In this document: one piece after another, positions 26,725-34,812 of the stretch
How positions within the stretch are numbered: the first letter of the stretch is position 1
How the letters are laid out: each line of letters opens with the position of its first letter
Assembly (NCBI GenBank): GCA_964470965.1
Contig: CAYYIS010000006.1
Span: forward strand, 62,001 to 126,000
Length of the DNA stretch: 64,000 bases
Direction of reading: 5' to 3'
Source: CAYYIS01 sp964470965
GTDB lineage: Bacteria; JAAXHH01; JABIQT01
Notes under the pieces: model-generated
Told to the model about the DNA's origin: nothing
What the model saw: only the letters and a program-made list of their open reading frames with translations
The model's database searches: none
Position numbers and translations under genes: made by a program

Positions 26725-28368
26725 ATGAACTTCGGCTTCATCATAGACAACCGAAAATGCATCGGCTGCCATGCCTGCACGGTGGCCTGCAAGTCAGAGC
26801 ATGATGTGCCGCTCGGGGTCAACCGGACTTGGGTGAAATACGTCGAAAAGGGGCAATACCCCGACACGCGCCGGTTGTTTTCGGTGATGCGGTGCAACCA
26901 CTGTGCGGATGCTCCGTGTGTGGAGATTTGCCCTGTGACCGCGTTGTATACCCGCGACGACGGTATCGTCGATTTCGATCCGCGCCGGTGCATAGGCTGC
27001 AAAGGTTGTATGCAGGCTTGTCCATACGACGCCCTGTACATGGATCCGGAATCTAATACGGCAGCCAAGTGCAACTATTGCGCGCACCGAGTCGATATCG
27101 GTCTGGAGCCGGCCTGCGTAAACGTATGCCCGGAACACGCTATCATCTCTGGTGATATGGACAATCCGAAAACGGAGATTTCCCGACTGCTGGCGCGGGA
27201 GCAGGTCACGGTTCGCAAAGCGGAGAAAGGCACACGACCGAAGCTGTACTACATCGAAGGAGACGAAAGCGTTCTCAATCCCACCGGAACCGATCCGTCG
27301 GGCAGTTACATGTGGAACGCTCAGTCCACCGGTGTCGGCCATTTCGCGAAGTATGCCGAAGAACGCATCTCCCAGGCCGATCCGATACAGATGGCCCGAC
27401 AACTGGCCGCCGCCGGGACCATCAGCGACGGCCACGCCGAAAACGAGGTGCTCGTTCCGCAAGGCGAAGACATGACGAAAATAGCGGAAGATGTGAAGAA
27501 GGAAAACATCCGCCGCGTGTACGACACCCCCGGCAAGGGAGTCCTATGGGGTTGGGAGGTGACCGCCTACGTGTGGACCAAAGCCATCGCTGCCGGTGTG
27601 TTCCTCGTACCGTTCCTGGCCATGGTTTTCAATTGGGCGCCCGTAACCGCGAGCACCCAGTGGATGGCCGCAGAAACTGGCCTCCTGTTTCTCTTCCTCA
27701 CCACGGTCCTTCTGGTCATGGACCTGGATCAGCCGAAGCGATTTCTGTATGTCCTTTTGCGGCCCCAATGGCATTCTTGGCTTACCCTCGGCGGTTATGC
27801 GCTGACGATCTACGGTGTTCTTCTCACACTCTGGTGTGTGGCTACCTCCCTCAATATAGAGGCTTTGGCAGGCGCAGTTCAGGGTATTGCCGCCCTGTTC
27901 GCGGTAATCACAGCCGTATACACCGCGTTCCTGTTCGCCCAGGCCAAGGGGCGTGATTTCTGGCAGAGCCCGACGCTTTCCCTGCACATGATCGTACACG
28001 CGATCATGGCAGGCGCCGCCGTATTCGCGGTCACCGGAATATTCACCGGCAGTCTCAGCATGTGGAATAGGTACCTGACGAACGTCATATACGTCAGCAT
28101 CATCATCAACGTCATGGTATTGCTCTTCGAGTTGCTTACCACTCACAGTACCGCCGACGCCAAACGGGTGGTATCGATGATTTTTTCCGGCCGATATAGC
28201 GTATCCTTCTGCATCGGGGTCATCCTGATCGGCAATATCCTTCCCCTGTCACTCGTCTGGATCGGCGGGCCGGCCCCACTAGCCACCGCCGGCCTGTGCC
28301 TCTTGGTCGGCATTTACATCACCGAGCACATCTGGGTGCGGGCTCCGCAGACGATCGCTTTGTCCTGA
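26725..28368 (+). CDS. 4x[4Fe-4S] ferredoxin-NrfD fusion, electron-transfer and membrane subunit of a molybdoenzyme
   Basis: A 547-residue natural fusion. Residues 1-200 form a DmsB/PsrB/TtrB-type subunit with sixteen cysteines in four clusters: 12/15/18/22, 57/60/65/69, 89/92/95/99 and 116/119/131/135. Residues about 255-545 form an NrfD/PsrC-like quinone-site membrane domain with eight or so helices. The linker (about 190-250) is polar. It should pass electrons between the quinone pool and the molybdopterin subunit encoded next. No Tat signal or N-terminal signal peptide is present, so the iron-sulfur part may face the cytoplasm. Separate B and C genes are more usual, but fused forms are known in several phyla. 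Confidence 0.9.
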   Translation: MNFGFIIDNRKCIGCHACTVACKSEHDVPLGVNRTWVKYVEKGQYPDTRRLFSVMRCNHCADAPCVEICPVTALYTRDDGIVDFDPRRCIGCKGCMQACPYDALYMDPESNTAAKCNYCAHRVDIGLEPACVNVCPEHAIISGDMDNPKTEISRLLAREQVTVRKAEKGTRPKLYYIEGDESVLNPTGTDPSGSYMWNAQSTGVGHFAKYAEERISQADPIQMARQLAAAGTISDGHAENEVLVPQGEDMTKIAEDVKKENIRRVYDTPGKGVLWGWEVTAYVWTKAIAAGVFLVPFLAMVFNWAPVTASTQWMAAETGLLFLFLTTVLLVMDLDQPKRFLYVLLRPQWHSWLTLGGYALTIYGVLLTLWCVATSLNIEALAGAVQGIAALFAVITAVYTAFLFAQAKGRDFWQSPTLSLHMIVHAIMAGAAVFAVTGIFTGSLSMWNRYLTNVIYVSIIINVMVLLFELLTTHSTADAKRVVSMIFSGRYSVSFCIGVILIGNILPLSLVWIGGPAPLATAGLCLLVGIYITEHIWVRAPQTIALS

Positions 28369-28472
28369 CGTCCATGGATTCATCCTATTTGTATCTCGGT
28401 TAGTTACGGTAAAGAGAAAATGGAGATTTTAGTCGATCAACTCTGAATCAGTATTTCACCGCTTCCGCGAGG

Positions 28473-31400
28473 ATGACAGATATTGTTAACACGCATCCCA
28501 ACAAACCGGCCTTATCCGAATCCAGCCTAACGGAGTGCCCAATGCCATCCGGTCATAAACCCGGCTTTATCGAAACCATTGCTGAAAAGCTCCATATTAT
28601 CGACAACCTACACGACGAATCCGCTCCCGGTCTGCCCCGGCTTACCGAACCGGGCGACCTTACCGACTATCCGCCGCCCGAGCGGTGGGACGACTGGATC
28701 GAATACGAAGCGAAGGGCTGGCCGCAGAAGGAGGAGAAGCATTTTTCGATCGTACCTACGGCCTGTTTCAACTGTGAGGCCGGCTGCGGACTACTGAGCT
28801 ATATCGATAAAGAGACGATGGAGGTGCGAAAGTTCGAGGGCAATCCGTACCATCCGGCCAGCCGCGGGCGCACCTGCGCCAAGGGGCCTGCAACCATTAA
28901 CCAGATTACCGACACCGACCGCATCCTGTACCCCATGAAGCGTGCCGGCGACCGAGGTGACGGCAATTGGGAACGGGTGACCTGGGATGCGGTACTGGAC
29001 GATATCGCAGGCAAACTCCGGGAGACTCTTCAGGACGGCCGCAACAACGAAATCGCCTACCATGTAGGACGACCTGGGCACGAAGGGTACATCGATCGGG
29101 TCCTAAAATCATGGGGTGTGGACGGACACAACAGCCACACCAACATCTGCTCCGCCGGTGCCCGGTTCGGCTATGCCATATGGCACTTTTTCGATCGCCC
29201 GTCTCCGGACCACGCCAACGCGGATTTCATCCTGCTGATCAGTGCCCACCTGGAGTCGGGGCATTACTTCAATCCTCATGCGCAGCGCATTATCGAGGGT
29301 ATGATGAACGGCGCCAAGCTGGCGGTCATGGATCCGAGACTGTCCAACACCGCGAGCATGGCCGACTACTGGCTGCCCACCTATCCAGGTAGCGAGGCGG
29401 CGGTGCTTCTGGCCATGGCAAAGGTGATCCTGGAAGAGGATCTTTACAACAAAAATTATATGAAGACGTGGGTTAACTGGCAGACGTTTCTCAAGAAAGA
29501 ACATCCCGACGTTCCGGTCACGTTCGACAATTTCCTCGGCGCGCTGCGGGATGCCTATAAGGAATACACTCCGGAATTCGCCGAACAGGAATGCGGCGTA
29601 CCGGCTGCGATGATCGTGGACATCGCCCGGCAGATTGGCAGAGCCGGCAGCCGGTTCGCCACACACAACTGGCGCAGCGCGGGCAGCGGGAACCTGGGCG
29701 GATGGGCGGTGGCCCGGTGTCTCCATTTCCTGAATGTGCTGACCGGCAGCGTCGGCACGATAGGCGGTACGTCGCCCAGCGGATGGAATAAATTCAAACC
29801 GGACGTATTTGATCATCCGCCAGCTCAAAAATTCTGGAACGAACTTCACTTCCCGAACGAATACCCGCTGTCCCATTACGAGATGAGCTTTCTCCTGCCC
29901 CACTTCCTCAAGGAAAACCGCGGAAATCTGTCTGTCTACTTCACCCGCGTATTCAATCCGGTGTGGACCTATCCGGACGGTTTTACCTGGATAGAAGCGC
30001 TACGGGACGAGGAGAAAGTGGGCCTCCATGCCGCACTGACGCCCACCTGGAACGAGACTGCCTACTTCGCTGACTATGTCCTGCCCATGGGGCACGCCAG
30101 CGAACGGCATGACATCATCAGCTATGAGACCCACTCGGGCATGTGGATCGGCTTCAGACAGCCCGTGCTGCGAGAGGCCATGCGGCGCATGGGCAAACCG
30201 GTGGAATTCACCTATGAGGCCAATCCCGGAGAAGTATGGGAAGAAGACGAGTTCTGGATCGAACTGTCTTGGCGCATCGATCCGGACGGCTCCCTCGGCA
30301 TTCGGGATCACTTCATCTCGCCCTACCGCCCCGGTGAGAAGATTACCATCGACGAGTACTATCAGTACATCTTCGAACAGACGGCCGGTCTCCCGGAAAT
30401 GGCGGAGGCGGAAGGTATGACGCCGCTGGATTATATGCGTAAATACGGCGCGTTCGAAGTGGAGAAAACATCGTACAACAAACATCAGAAGCCGCTTACC
30501 GAAGAAGAAATGGCTGGCGCCACCGTGGATGAGGAAACCGGCGATGTGCTCAAGGACGGCACTGTCATCGGCGTAGTGGACGGGGGCAAAGCCTGCACAG
30601 GATTTCCGACGCCGTCGCATCGGCAGGAGTTTTACTCCCAGACCATGGTGGACTGGGGCTGGCCGGAGTACAAAATTCCGGTGTACATAAAAAGCCATGT
30701 CCATCCCGATAATATAGACAGGGAGAAGGGGGAGTTTCCACTGGTGCCAACATTCCGGCTCCCCACACTAATCCACTCTCGTTCGGGTAACGCAAAATGG
30801 CTGAACGAGATCTCGAACCGCAACCCGCTCTGGATGCACGCAGAGGACGCGGAACGCATGGATCTTGAAAACGGCGATCTGGTGCGTGTCACCACGGATA
30901 TTGGCCATTTCGTGGACCGGGTATGGATCACAGAGGGCATGAAGCCCGGCGTGGTAGCCTGTTCCCACCACCTGGGCCGCTGGCGACGTTCACAGGATCC
31001 GGCGAGCAACCGGTGGGCCATGAATCTGGTAGACATACAGGAACAGGAAAAAGGCAAATGGAAGTTGAATCTGGTAGACGGAATCCGACCTTACAGAAGT
31101 AATGATTCGGATTCATCCCGTATATTCTGGGACGACGGTGGCGTACATCAGAACATCACCTTCCCGGTGCACCCGGACCCGATCAGCGGCATGCATTGCT
31201 GGCATCAGAAGGTTCGTATAGAAAAAGCACTGACGGAAGACAGGTATGGTGATGTGTTTGTAGATACGGACAAATCTTTCGAGATATACCGGGAATGGCT
31301 GGCCATGACCCGCCCGGCTCCCGGTCCCGACGGCCTGCGGCGCCCCCTCTGGCTGAACCGGCCGCTCAAACCAACAGATGAGATGTATTATCTGGAATAA
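28473..31400 (+). CDS. molybdopterin oxidoreductase catalytic subunit (PsrA/TtrA/ArrA-like)
   Basis: A 975-residue member of the DMSO reductase family, binding a bis-MGD cofactor and one [4Fe-4S] cluster. The cluster ligands are Cys98, Cys101, Cys105 and Cys135 (CFNCEAGC and GRTCAKG). The likely Mo ligand is Cys226 in SHTNICSAGAR, resembling ArrA/PsrA-type enzymes. The C-terminal molydop-binding domain (about 760-880) is present. No twin-arginine signal is found in the first 90 residues, which form a charged extension, so unlike most of the family it may act in the cytoplasm. It pairs with the upstream FeS-NrfD fusion. The downstream persulfide dioxygenase suggests a sulfur substrate, but arsenate, tetrathionate and others cannot be excluded. 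Confidence 0.9.
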   Translation: MTDIVNTHPNKPALSESSLTECPMPSGHKPGFIETIAEKLHIIDNLHDESAPGLPRLTEPGDLTDYPPPERWDDWIEYEAKGWPQKEEKHFSIVPTACFNCEAGCGLLSYIDKETMEVRKFEGNPYHPASRGRTCAKGPATINQITDTDRILYPMKRAGDRGDGNWERVTWDAVLDDIAGKLRETLQDGRNNEIAYHVGRPGHEGYIDRVLKSWGVDGHNSHTNICSAGARFGYAIWHFFDRPSPDHANADFILLISAHLESGHYFNPHAQRIIEGMMNGAKLAVMDPRLSNTASMADYWLPTYPGSEAAVLLAMAKVILEEDLYNKNYMKTWVNWQTFLKKEHPDVPVTFDNFLGALRDAYKEYTPEFAEQECGVPAAMIVDIARQIGRAGSRFATHNWRSAGSGNLGGWAVARCLHFLNVLTGSVGTIGGTSPSGWNKFKPDVFDHPPAQKFWNELHFPNEYPLSHYEMSFLLPHFLKENRGNLSVYFTRVFNPVWTYPDGFTWIEALRDEEKVGLHAALTPTWNETAYFADYVLPMGHASERHDIISYETHSGMWIGFRQPVLREAMRRMGKPVEFTYEANPGEVWEEDEFWIELSWRIDPDGSLGIRDHFISPYRPGEKITIDEYYQYIFEQTAGLPEMAEAEGMTPLDYMRKYGAFEVEKTSYNKHQKPLTEEEMAGATVDEETGDVLKDGTVIGVVDGGKACTGFPTPSHRQEFYSQTMVDWGWPEYKIPVYIKSHVHPDNIDREKGEFPLVPTFRLPTLIHSRSGNAKWLNEISNRNPLWMHAEDAERMDLENGDLVRVTTDIGHFVDRVWITEGMKPGVVACSHHLGRWRRSQDPASNRWAMNLVDIQEQEKGKWKLNLVDGIRPYRSNDSDSSRIFWDDGGVHQNITFPVHPDPISGMHCWHQKVRIEKALTEDRYGDVFVDTDKSFEIYREWLAMTRPAPGPDGLRRPLWLNRPLKPTDEMYYLE

Positions 31401-31591
31401 GGCTGTCGTATATGATCAAGACATTGTCGATAGAATGGCTCTTGAATTAGTAATAGGACCTGGAAGTACGGACAGGTTTACTCTCAAGCGGTTTATTGAT
31501 GGAACAAAAGCCATAACAGTACCCTATTATTCACCGTTTAGATTGTCATAAATGTCGTTTTCCGATACTGTTTATCTTTGGGGGCTGGTGA

Positions 31592-32971
31592 ATGATACTC
31601 AAACAATACTACTTGGCCTGTCTGGCGCATGCATCGTATCTCATCGGAGACGAGGAGACGAAGAAAGCAGTCGTAGTGGATCCGCAGCGGGACATCGGTC
31701 AGTATCTCGAAGATAGCGAGGCGCAGGGTTTAACGATCACAGATGTCTTTCTCACCCACTCCCATGCTGATTTTGTGGCCGGGCATCTGGAACTGAGGAA
31801 TGGGGTAGGCGCCAGGATTCATCTGGGTGCCCAGGCAAAGGCGGGATTCGATTTCGCGCCCATGGCCGACGGCGATGCTATGACGTTCGGAAATGTCCGG
31901 CTTGTAACACGGGAGACACCGGGTCATACGCCGGAATCCATCACTATCCTCATCTACGACCTGGCGAACGACGTTGATCATCCTCATGCGGCGCTCACCG
32001 GTGATACATTGTTCATCGGAGATGTAGGACGACCAGATTTAGGCGCGTCCGCCGGCTGGAAGGCGGAGGACCTAGCCGGACTTCTGTACGATTCACTTCA
32101 TGAAAAGATACTTCCCTTGCCGGACGATACACTGGTATACCCTGCTCACGGCGCCGGCTCCCTGTGCGGAAAAAATCTGAGTAAGGATACGGTGTCCTCC
32201 ATCGGCGTGCAGCGAAAGTACAACTATGCCCTACGGCCCATGAGCAAAGAGGCGTTTATCGCGGTAGTAACCGCGGATCAACTGGAGTCGCCTGGTTATT
32301 TCTCCTACGATGCCGAGTACAACCTGTCGGAACACAGCACACTGGATGAGGTGCTTGACAAAGAACTCAATCCGATATCACTCGATGACGTGCTGCAGAT
32401 TCAGGAATCGGGGGCCCAGGTGCTGGACGTTCGCGATGCAGTGGATTATGAGGGAAATCATCTCGTCGGAACGATTAATATCGGCCTTGGAGGTCAGTAC
32501 GCCAGTTGGGCAGGCATCCTGTTAGACAGGGAACATCCCATCGTGTTGATTACCGAACTAGGCCAGGAAGAGGAAGCGGCTATGCGTCTGGGGCGCATCG
32601 GCTTTGACCATGTGGCAGGTTATCTGGAAGGCGGTATGCAGGCGCTGGAAGACTGTCCTGACCTGCTCCGACAGATCGATCGCATCACGGCAGCGACCTT
32701 GGCGGAACATCTCACGATGCCGAATCCACCTGTGTTGGTGGATATCCGCGCTTCGGGTGAACGCGCCCAGAAAAAGATCGAGGGCAGCCTTCACATTCCC
32801 CTGAACCACCTGCGGGACCGCCTGAACGAAATTCCAACCGACCGCCGTGTAGTAGTCCACTGCGCCGGCGGTTATCGTTCCGCCATGGCCGTGAGCATCA
32901 TGGAGCAGAATGGAATGGATAATATGATGGATTTGGTGGGAGGCTACGCAGCCTGGGAGGCAGTAAGCTGA
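31592..32971 (+). CDS. CstB-like persulfide dioxygenase with pseudo-rhodanese and rhodanese domains
   Basis: Three-domain cytoplasmic protein, 459 residues. An ETHE1-type MBL domain comes first, with THSHADF giving His56, His58 and Asp60, then His112 (TPGHT), Asp138 (TGDTLF) and His186 (PAHG). A rhodanese-homology domain follows (about 262-352) without a catalytic Cys, then an active rhodanese domain (about 368-459) with Cys424 in VHCAGGYRS. The same order and length are found in Staphylococcus CstB, which oxidises persulfides to thiosulfate. The iron-type persulfide dioxygenase signature fits removal of sulfane sulfur produced by the neighbouring oxidoreductase. It is 190 bases downstream of that gene, on the same strand. 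Confidence 0.9.
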   Translation: MILKQYYLACLAHASYLIGDEETKKAVVVDPQRDIGQYLEDSEAQGLTITDVFLTHSHADFVAGHLELRNGVGARIHLGAQAKAGFDFAPMADGDAMTFGNVRLVTRETPGHTPESITILIYDLANDVDHPHAALTGDTLFIGDVGRPDLGASAGWKAEDLAGLLYDSLHEKILPLPDDTLVYPAHGAGSLCGKNLSKDTVSSIGVQRKYNYALRPMSKEAFIAVVTADQLESPGYFSYDAEYNLSEHSTLDEVLDKELNPISLDDVLQIQESGAQVLDVRDAVDYEGNHLVGTINIGLGGQYASWAGILLDREHPIVLITELGQEEEAAMRLGRIGFDHVAGYLEGGMQALEDCPDLLRQIDRITAATLAEHLTMPNPPVLVDIRASGERAQKKIEGSLHIPLNHLRDRLNEIPTDRRVVVHCAGGYRSAMAVSIMEQNGMDNMMDLVGGYAAWEAVS

Positions 32972-33898
32972 TTATTTGTACATAGGTACATCTATCTCCA
33001 TGATATCCCGTGCCATATTTGTCGAAGGAAACACCTTGCGGGCCTGTTGAAGCAACGGGCGGTCATGAAAATAGCGGGAGCTGATGTGGGTCAGGATCAG
33101 GCGGTTAACGTTTGCCCGTTTCGCGATTCGAGCGGCTTGGACCACTGTGGAATGTTTCTTTAGTTTGGCCTGATCACGCAGTTCGTCGTCGAACATGCCG
33201 TCATGGATGAGTACATCCGCCTTATGGGCCATACGCGCCACGGAATCACAGGGCCGGGTATCCGTGGCATAGACGACCTTCCTGCCGCGTCTGGGTGGGC
33301 CCAGTACCTGCTCCGGGGTAATTATTCGGCCATCCTCCAGAGAAACCGCTTCGCCCGCTTGAAGGCGCCCGAACATGGGACCGGAGGGTATTCCCAGTTT
33401 TTCCGCCTCCTCTGTCAGAAACCGGCCGGGGCGTTCGTGCTCCTTCAGTGCATATGCCAGCGTAAAGCAACTGTGTTCTGCCGGTCCGGCATCGATCCTG
33501 ATCTTATCATCAATATAGACGTTTCCTCCCTCTATCTCCTGGATATCCAGTGGAAACGGATGCTGAAACCCGAGAAACCGACGGTTGCAATCGATGAATT
33601 TTGTCAGGCCGCTCGGGCCCCTGATCTGAAGCGGGCGGTCACGTGGCACCTGACCCATTGTCATCAACAGCCCGGGTAGCCCCATCACATGATCGCCATG
33701 CATATGGGAAATGTATATGCCCTCCAGCTTGCCGATCGATAGCTTTGCCTTAACGATCTGCGTCTGAGTACCCTCCCCGCAATCGAACAGATACAGCTTT
33801 CCGTCACACTGAATTGCAGTCGCCGGAAGATTACGTGCAACGGTAGGAACCGTCCCCCCCGATCCGAGTATGGATATAGTGATAACCATGAATGGCAA
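32972..33898 (-). CDS. rnz: ribonuclease Z
   Basis: tRNA 3'-processing endonuclease of the MBL fold, 308 residues, the usual short form. The metal motif HMHGDH is at residues 65-70, with FDCGEGTQTQ at 38-47 and the later DTRPC and HDGMF motifs. The likely flexible arm segment lies in the middle. An internal ATG at residue 4 (33889) gives MVITISILGSGG and is an equally possible start. A terminator hairpin separates it from the dihydropteroate synthase gene upstream on the same strand, so it probably has its own promoter or is reached by readthrough. Confidence 0.93.
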   Translation of the reverse strand: MPFMVITISILGSGGTVPTVARNLPATAIQCDGKLYLFDCGEGTQTQIVKAKLSIGKLEGIYISHMHGDHVMGLPGLLMTMGQVPRDRPLQIRGPSGLTKFIDCNRRFLGFQHPFPLDIQEIEGGNVYIDDKIRIDAGPAEHSCFTLAYALKEHERPGRFLTEEAEKLGIPSGPMFGRLQAGEAVSLEDGRIITPEQVLGPPRRGRKVVYATDTRPCDSVARMAHKADVLIHDGMFDDELRDQAKLKKHSTVVQAARIAKRANVNRLILTHISSRYFHDRPLLQQARKVFPSTNMARDIMEIDVPMYK

Positions 33899-33902
33899 GA
33901 TT

Positions 33903-33944
33903 AAAAAAGGAAGGATGAATCAGAAAATCATTATTTCATCCTTC
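33903..33944 (-). terminator. rho-independent terminator after folP
   Basis: On the minus strand GAAGGATGAA pairs with TTCATCCTTC (10 bp; forward arms 33910-33919 and 33935-33944), followed by a T run (A-run at 33903-33908 on the forward strand). The stem touches the folP stop codon. Confidence 0.8.
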
Positions 33945-34812
33945 ATCTTTCATCCTTTCCCCCCTCCTGTTCTGCCCGGACAATGGCGTCAGTTATGCGT
34001 GCGATGCGAGACATGGGACGGACGTCGTGAATCCGAATGATATGTGCGCCGGCGGCGATGGCCATGGAAACGGAAGCGGCGGTGCCTTCCTTGCGGTCCT
34101 GTTCGGGCAGGTCGAGAATCTGGCCTATGAACCGTTTGCGGGACGGACCTATGAGGATAGGGCAATCGAGTTCGTGGAAAGCATCCAGTGATTTGAGGAT
34201 CAGCAGATTGTCACTGACCCTTTTTCCAAAACCTATGCCGGGATCTATGATGATCCGACTCCTTCGGACGCCCGCGCTGCAAAGCGCGCCGATCCGTCCG
34301 ACCAGCCAGTCTTTTATCTCGCCGATGGTATCGCGGTAATATGGATTGCGCTGCATGTTCTCAGGCGGCCCTTGTGCATGCATCACTACCACCGGAACAT
34401 CCGCTTGTGCCACCACCCCGGCCATTTCCTGGTCTGCTGTCAGACCACTGACATCGTTAACGATGAGTGCCCCGGCAGCGATGGCCTGCAGAGCTACATC
34501 AGCCTTCCGAGTATCGATCGATATCGGAATGTCGGTGGCGGCAGCGATGTGTTCAATCACCGGAATGACCCGGCGCAGTTCTTCATCAAGCGATACCGCT
34601 TCCGATCCCGGCCTCGTAGACTCCCCGCCCACATCGATGATATCGGCGCCTTCATCGATCATACGAAGGGCATGAGACACCGCTGCCTTTCGGTCTAAAT
34701 AGGCACCGCCGTCTGAAAAAGAATCGGGGGTCACGTTCAGGACACCCATGATATGTGTTCGGAGAGAAAGATCGAGACGCAAGCCCGGACCTTGGATGCA
34801 GCGATCGATCAC
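33943..34812 (-). CDS. folP: dihydropteroate synthase
   Basis: Folate-pathway enzyme that condenses p-aminobenzoate with 6-hydroxymethyl-dihydropterin pyrophosphate. All family motifs are seen: MGVLNVTPDSFSDGG, DVGGESTRPG, SIDTRKADVA, NDVSG, DPGIGFGK and IGPSRKRF. The frame is open up to an ATG at 34893, inside the upstream TPR gene. I choose the GTG at 34812 because it overlaps that gene's stop as GTGA and gives 289 residues, the usual DHPS length. This makes folP the last gene of the phoH-ybeY-corC-TPR operon, closed by the terminator. Confidence 0.93.
   Translation of the reverse strand: MIDRCIQGPGLRLDLSLRTHIMGVLNVTPDSFSDGGAYLDRKAAVSHALRMIDEGADIIDVGGESTRPGSEAVSLDEELRRVIPVIEHIAAATDIPISIDTRKADVALQAIAAGALIVNDVSGLTADQEMAGVVAQADVPVVVMHAQGPPENMQRNPYYRDTIGEIKDWLVGRIGALCSAGVRRSRIIIDPGIGFGKRVSDNLLILKSLDAFHELDCPILIGPSRKRFIGQILDLPEQDRKEGTAASVSMAIAAGAHIIRIHDVRPMSRIARITDAIVRAEQEGGKDER

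Noticed and set aside
31435..31551. 38-codon frame between the molybdoenzyme and CstB-like genes
   Set aside because: No Shine-Dalgarno and no recognisable pattern; most likely chance.
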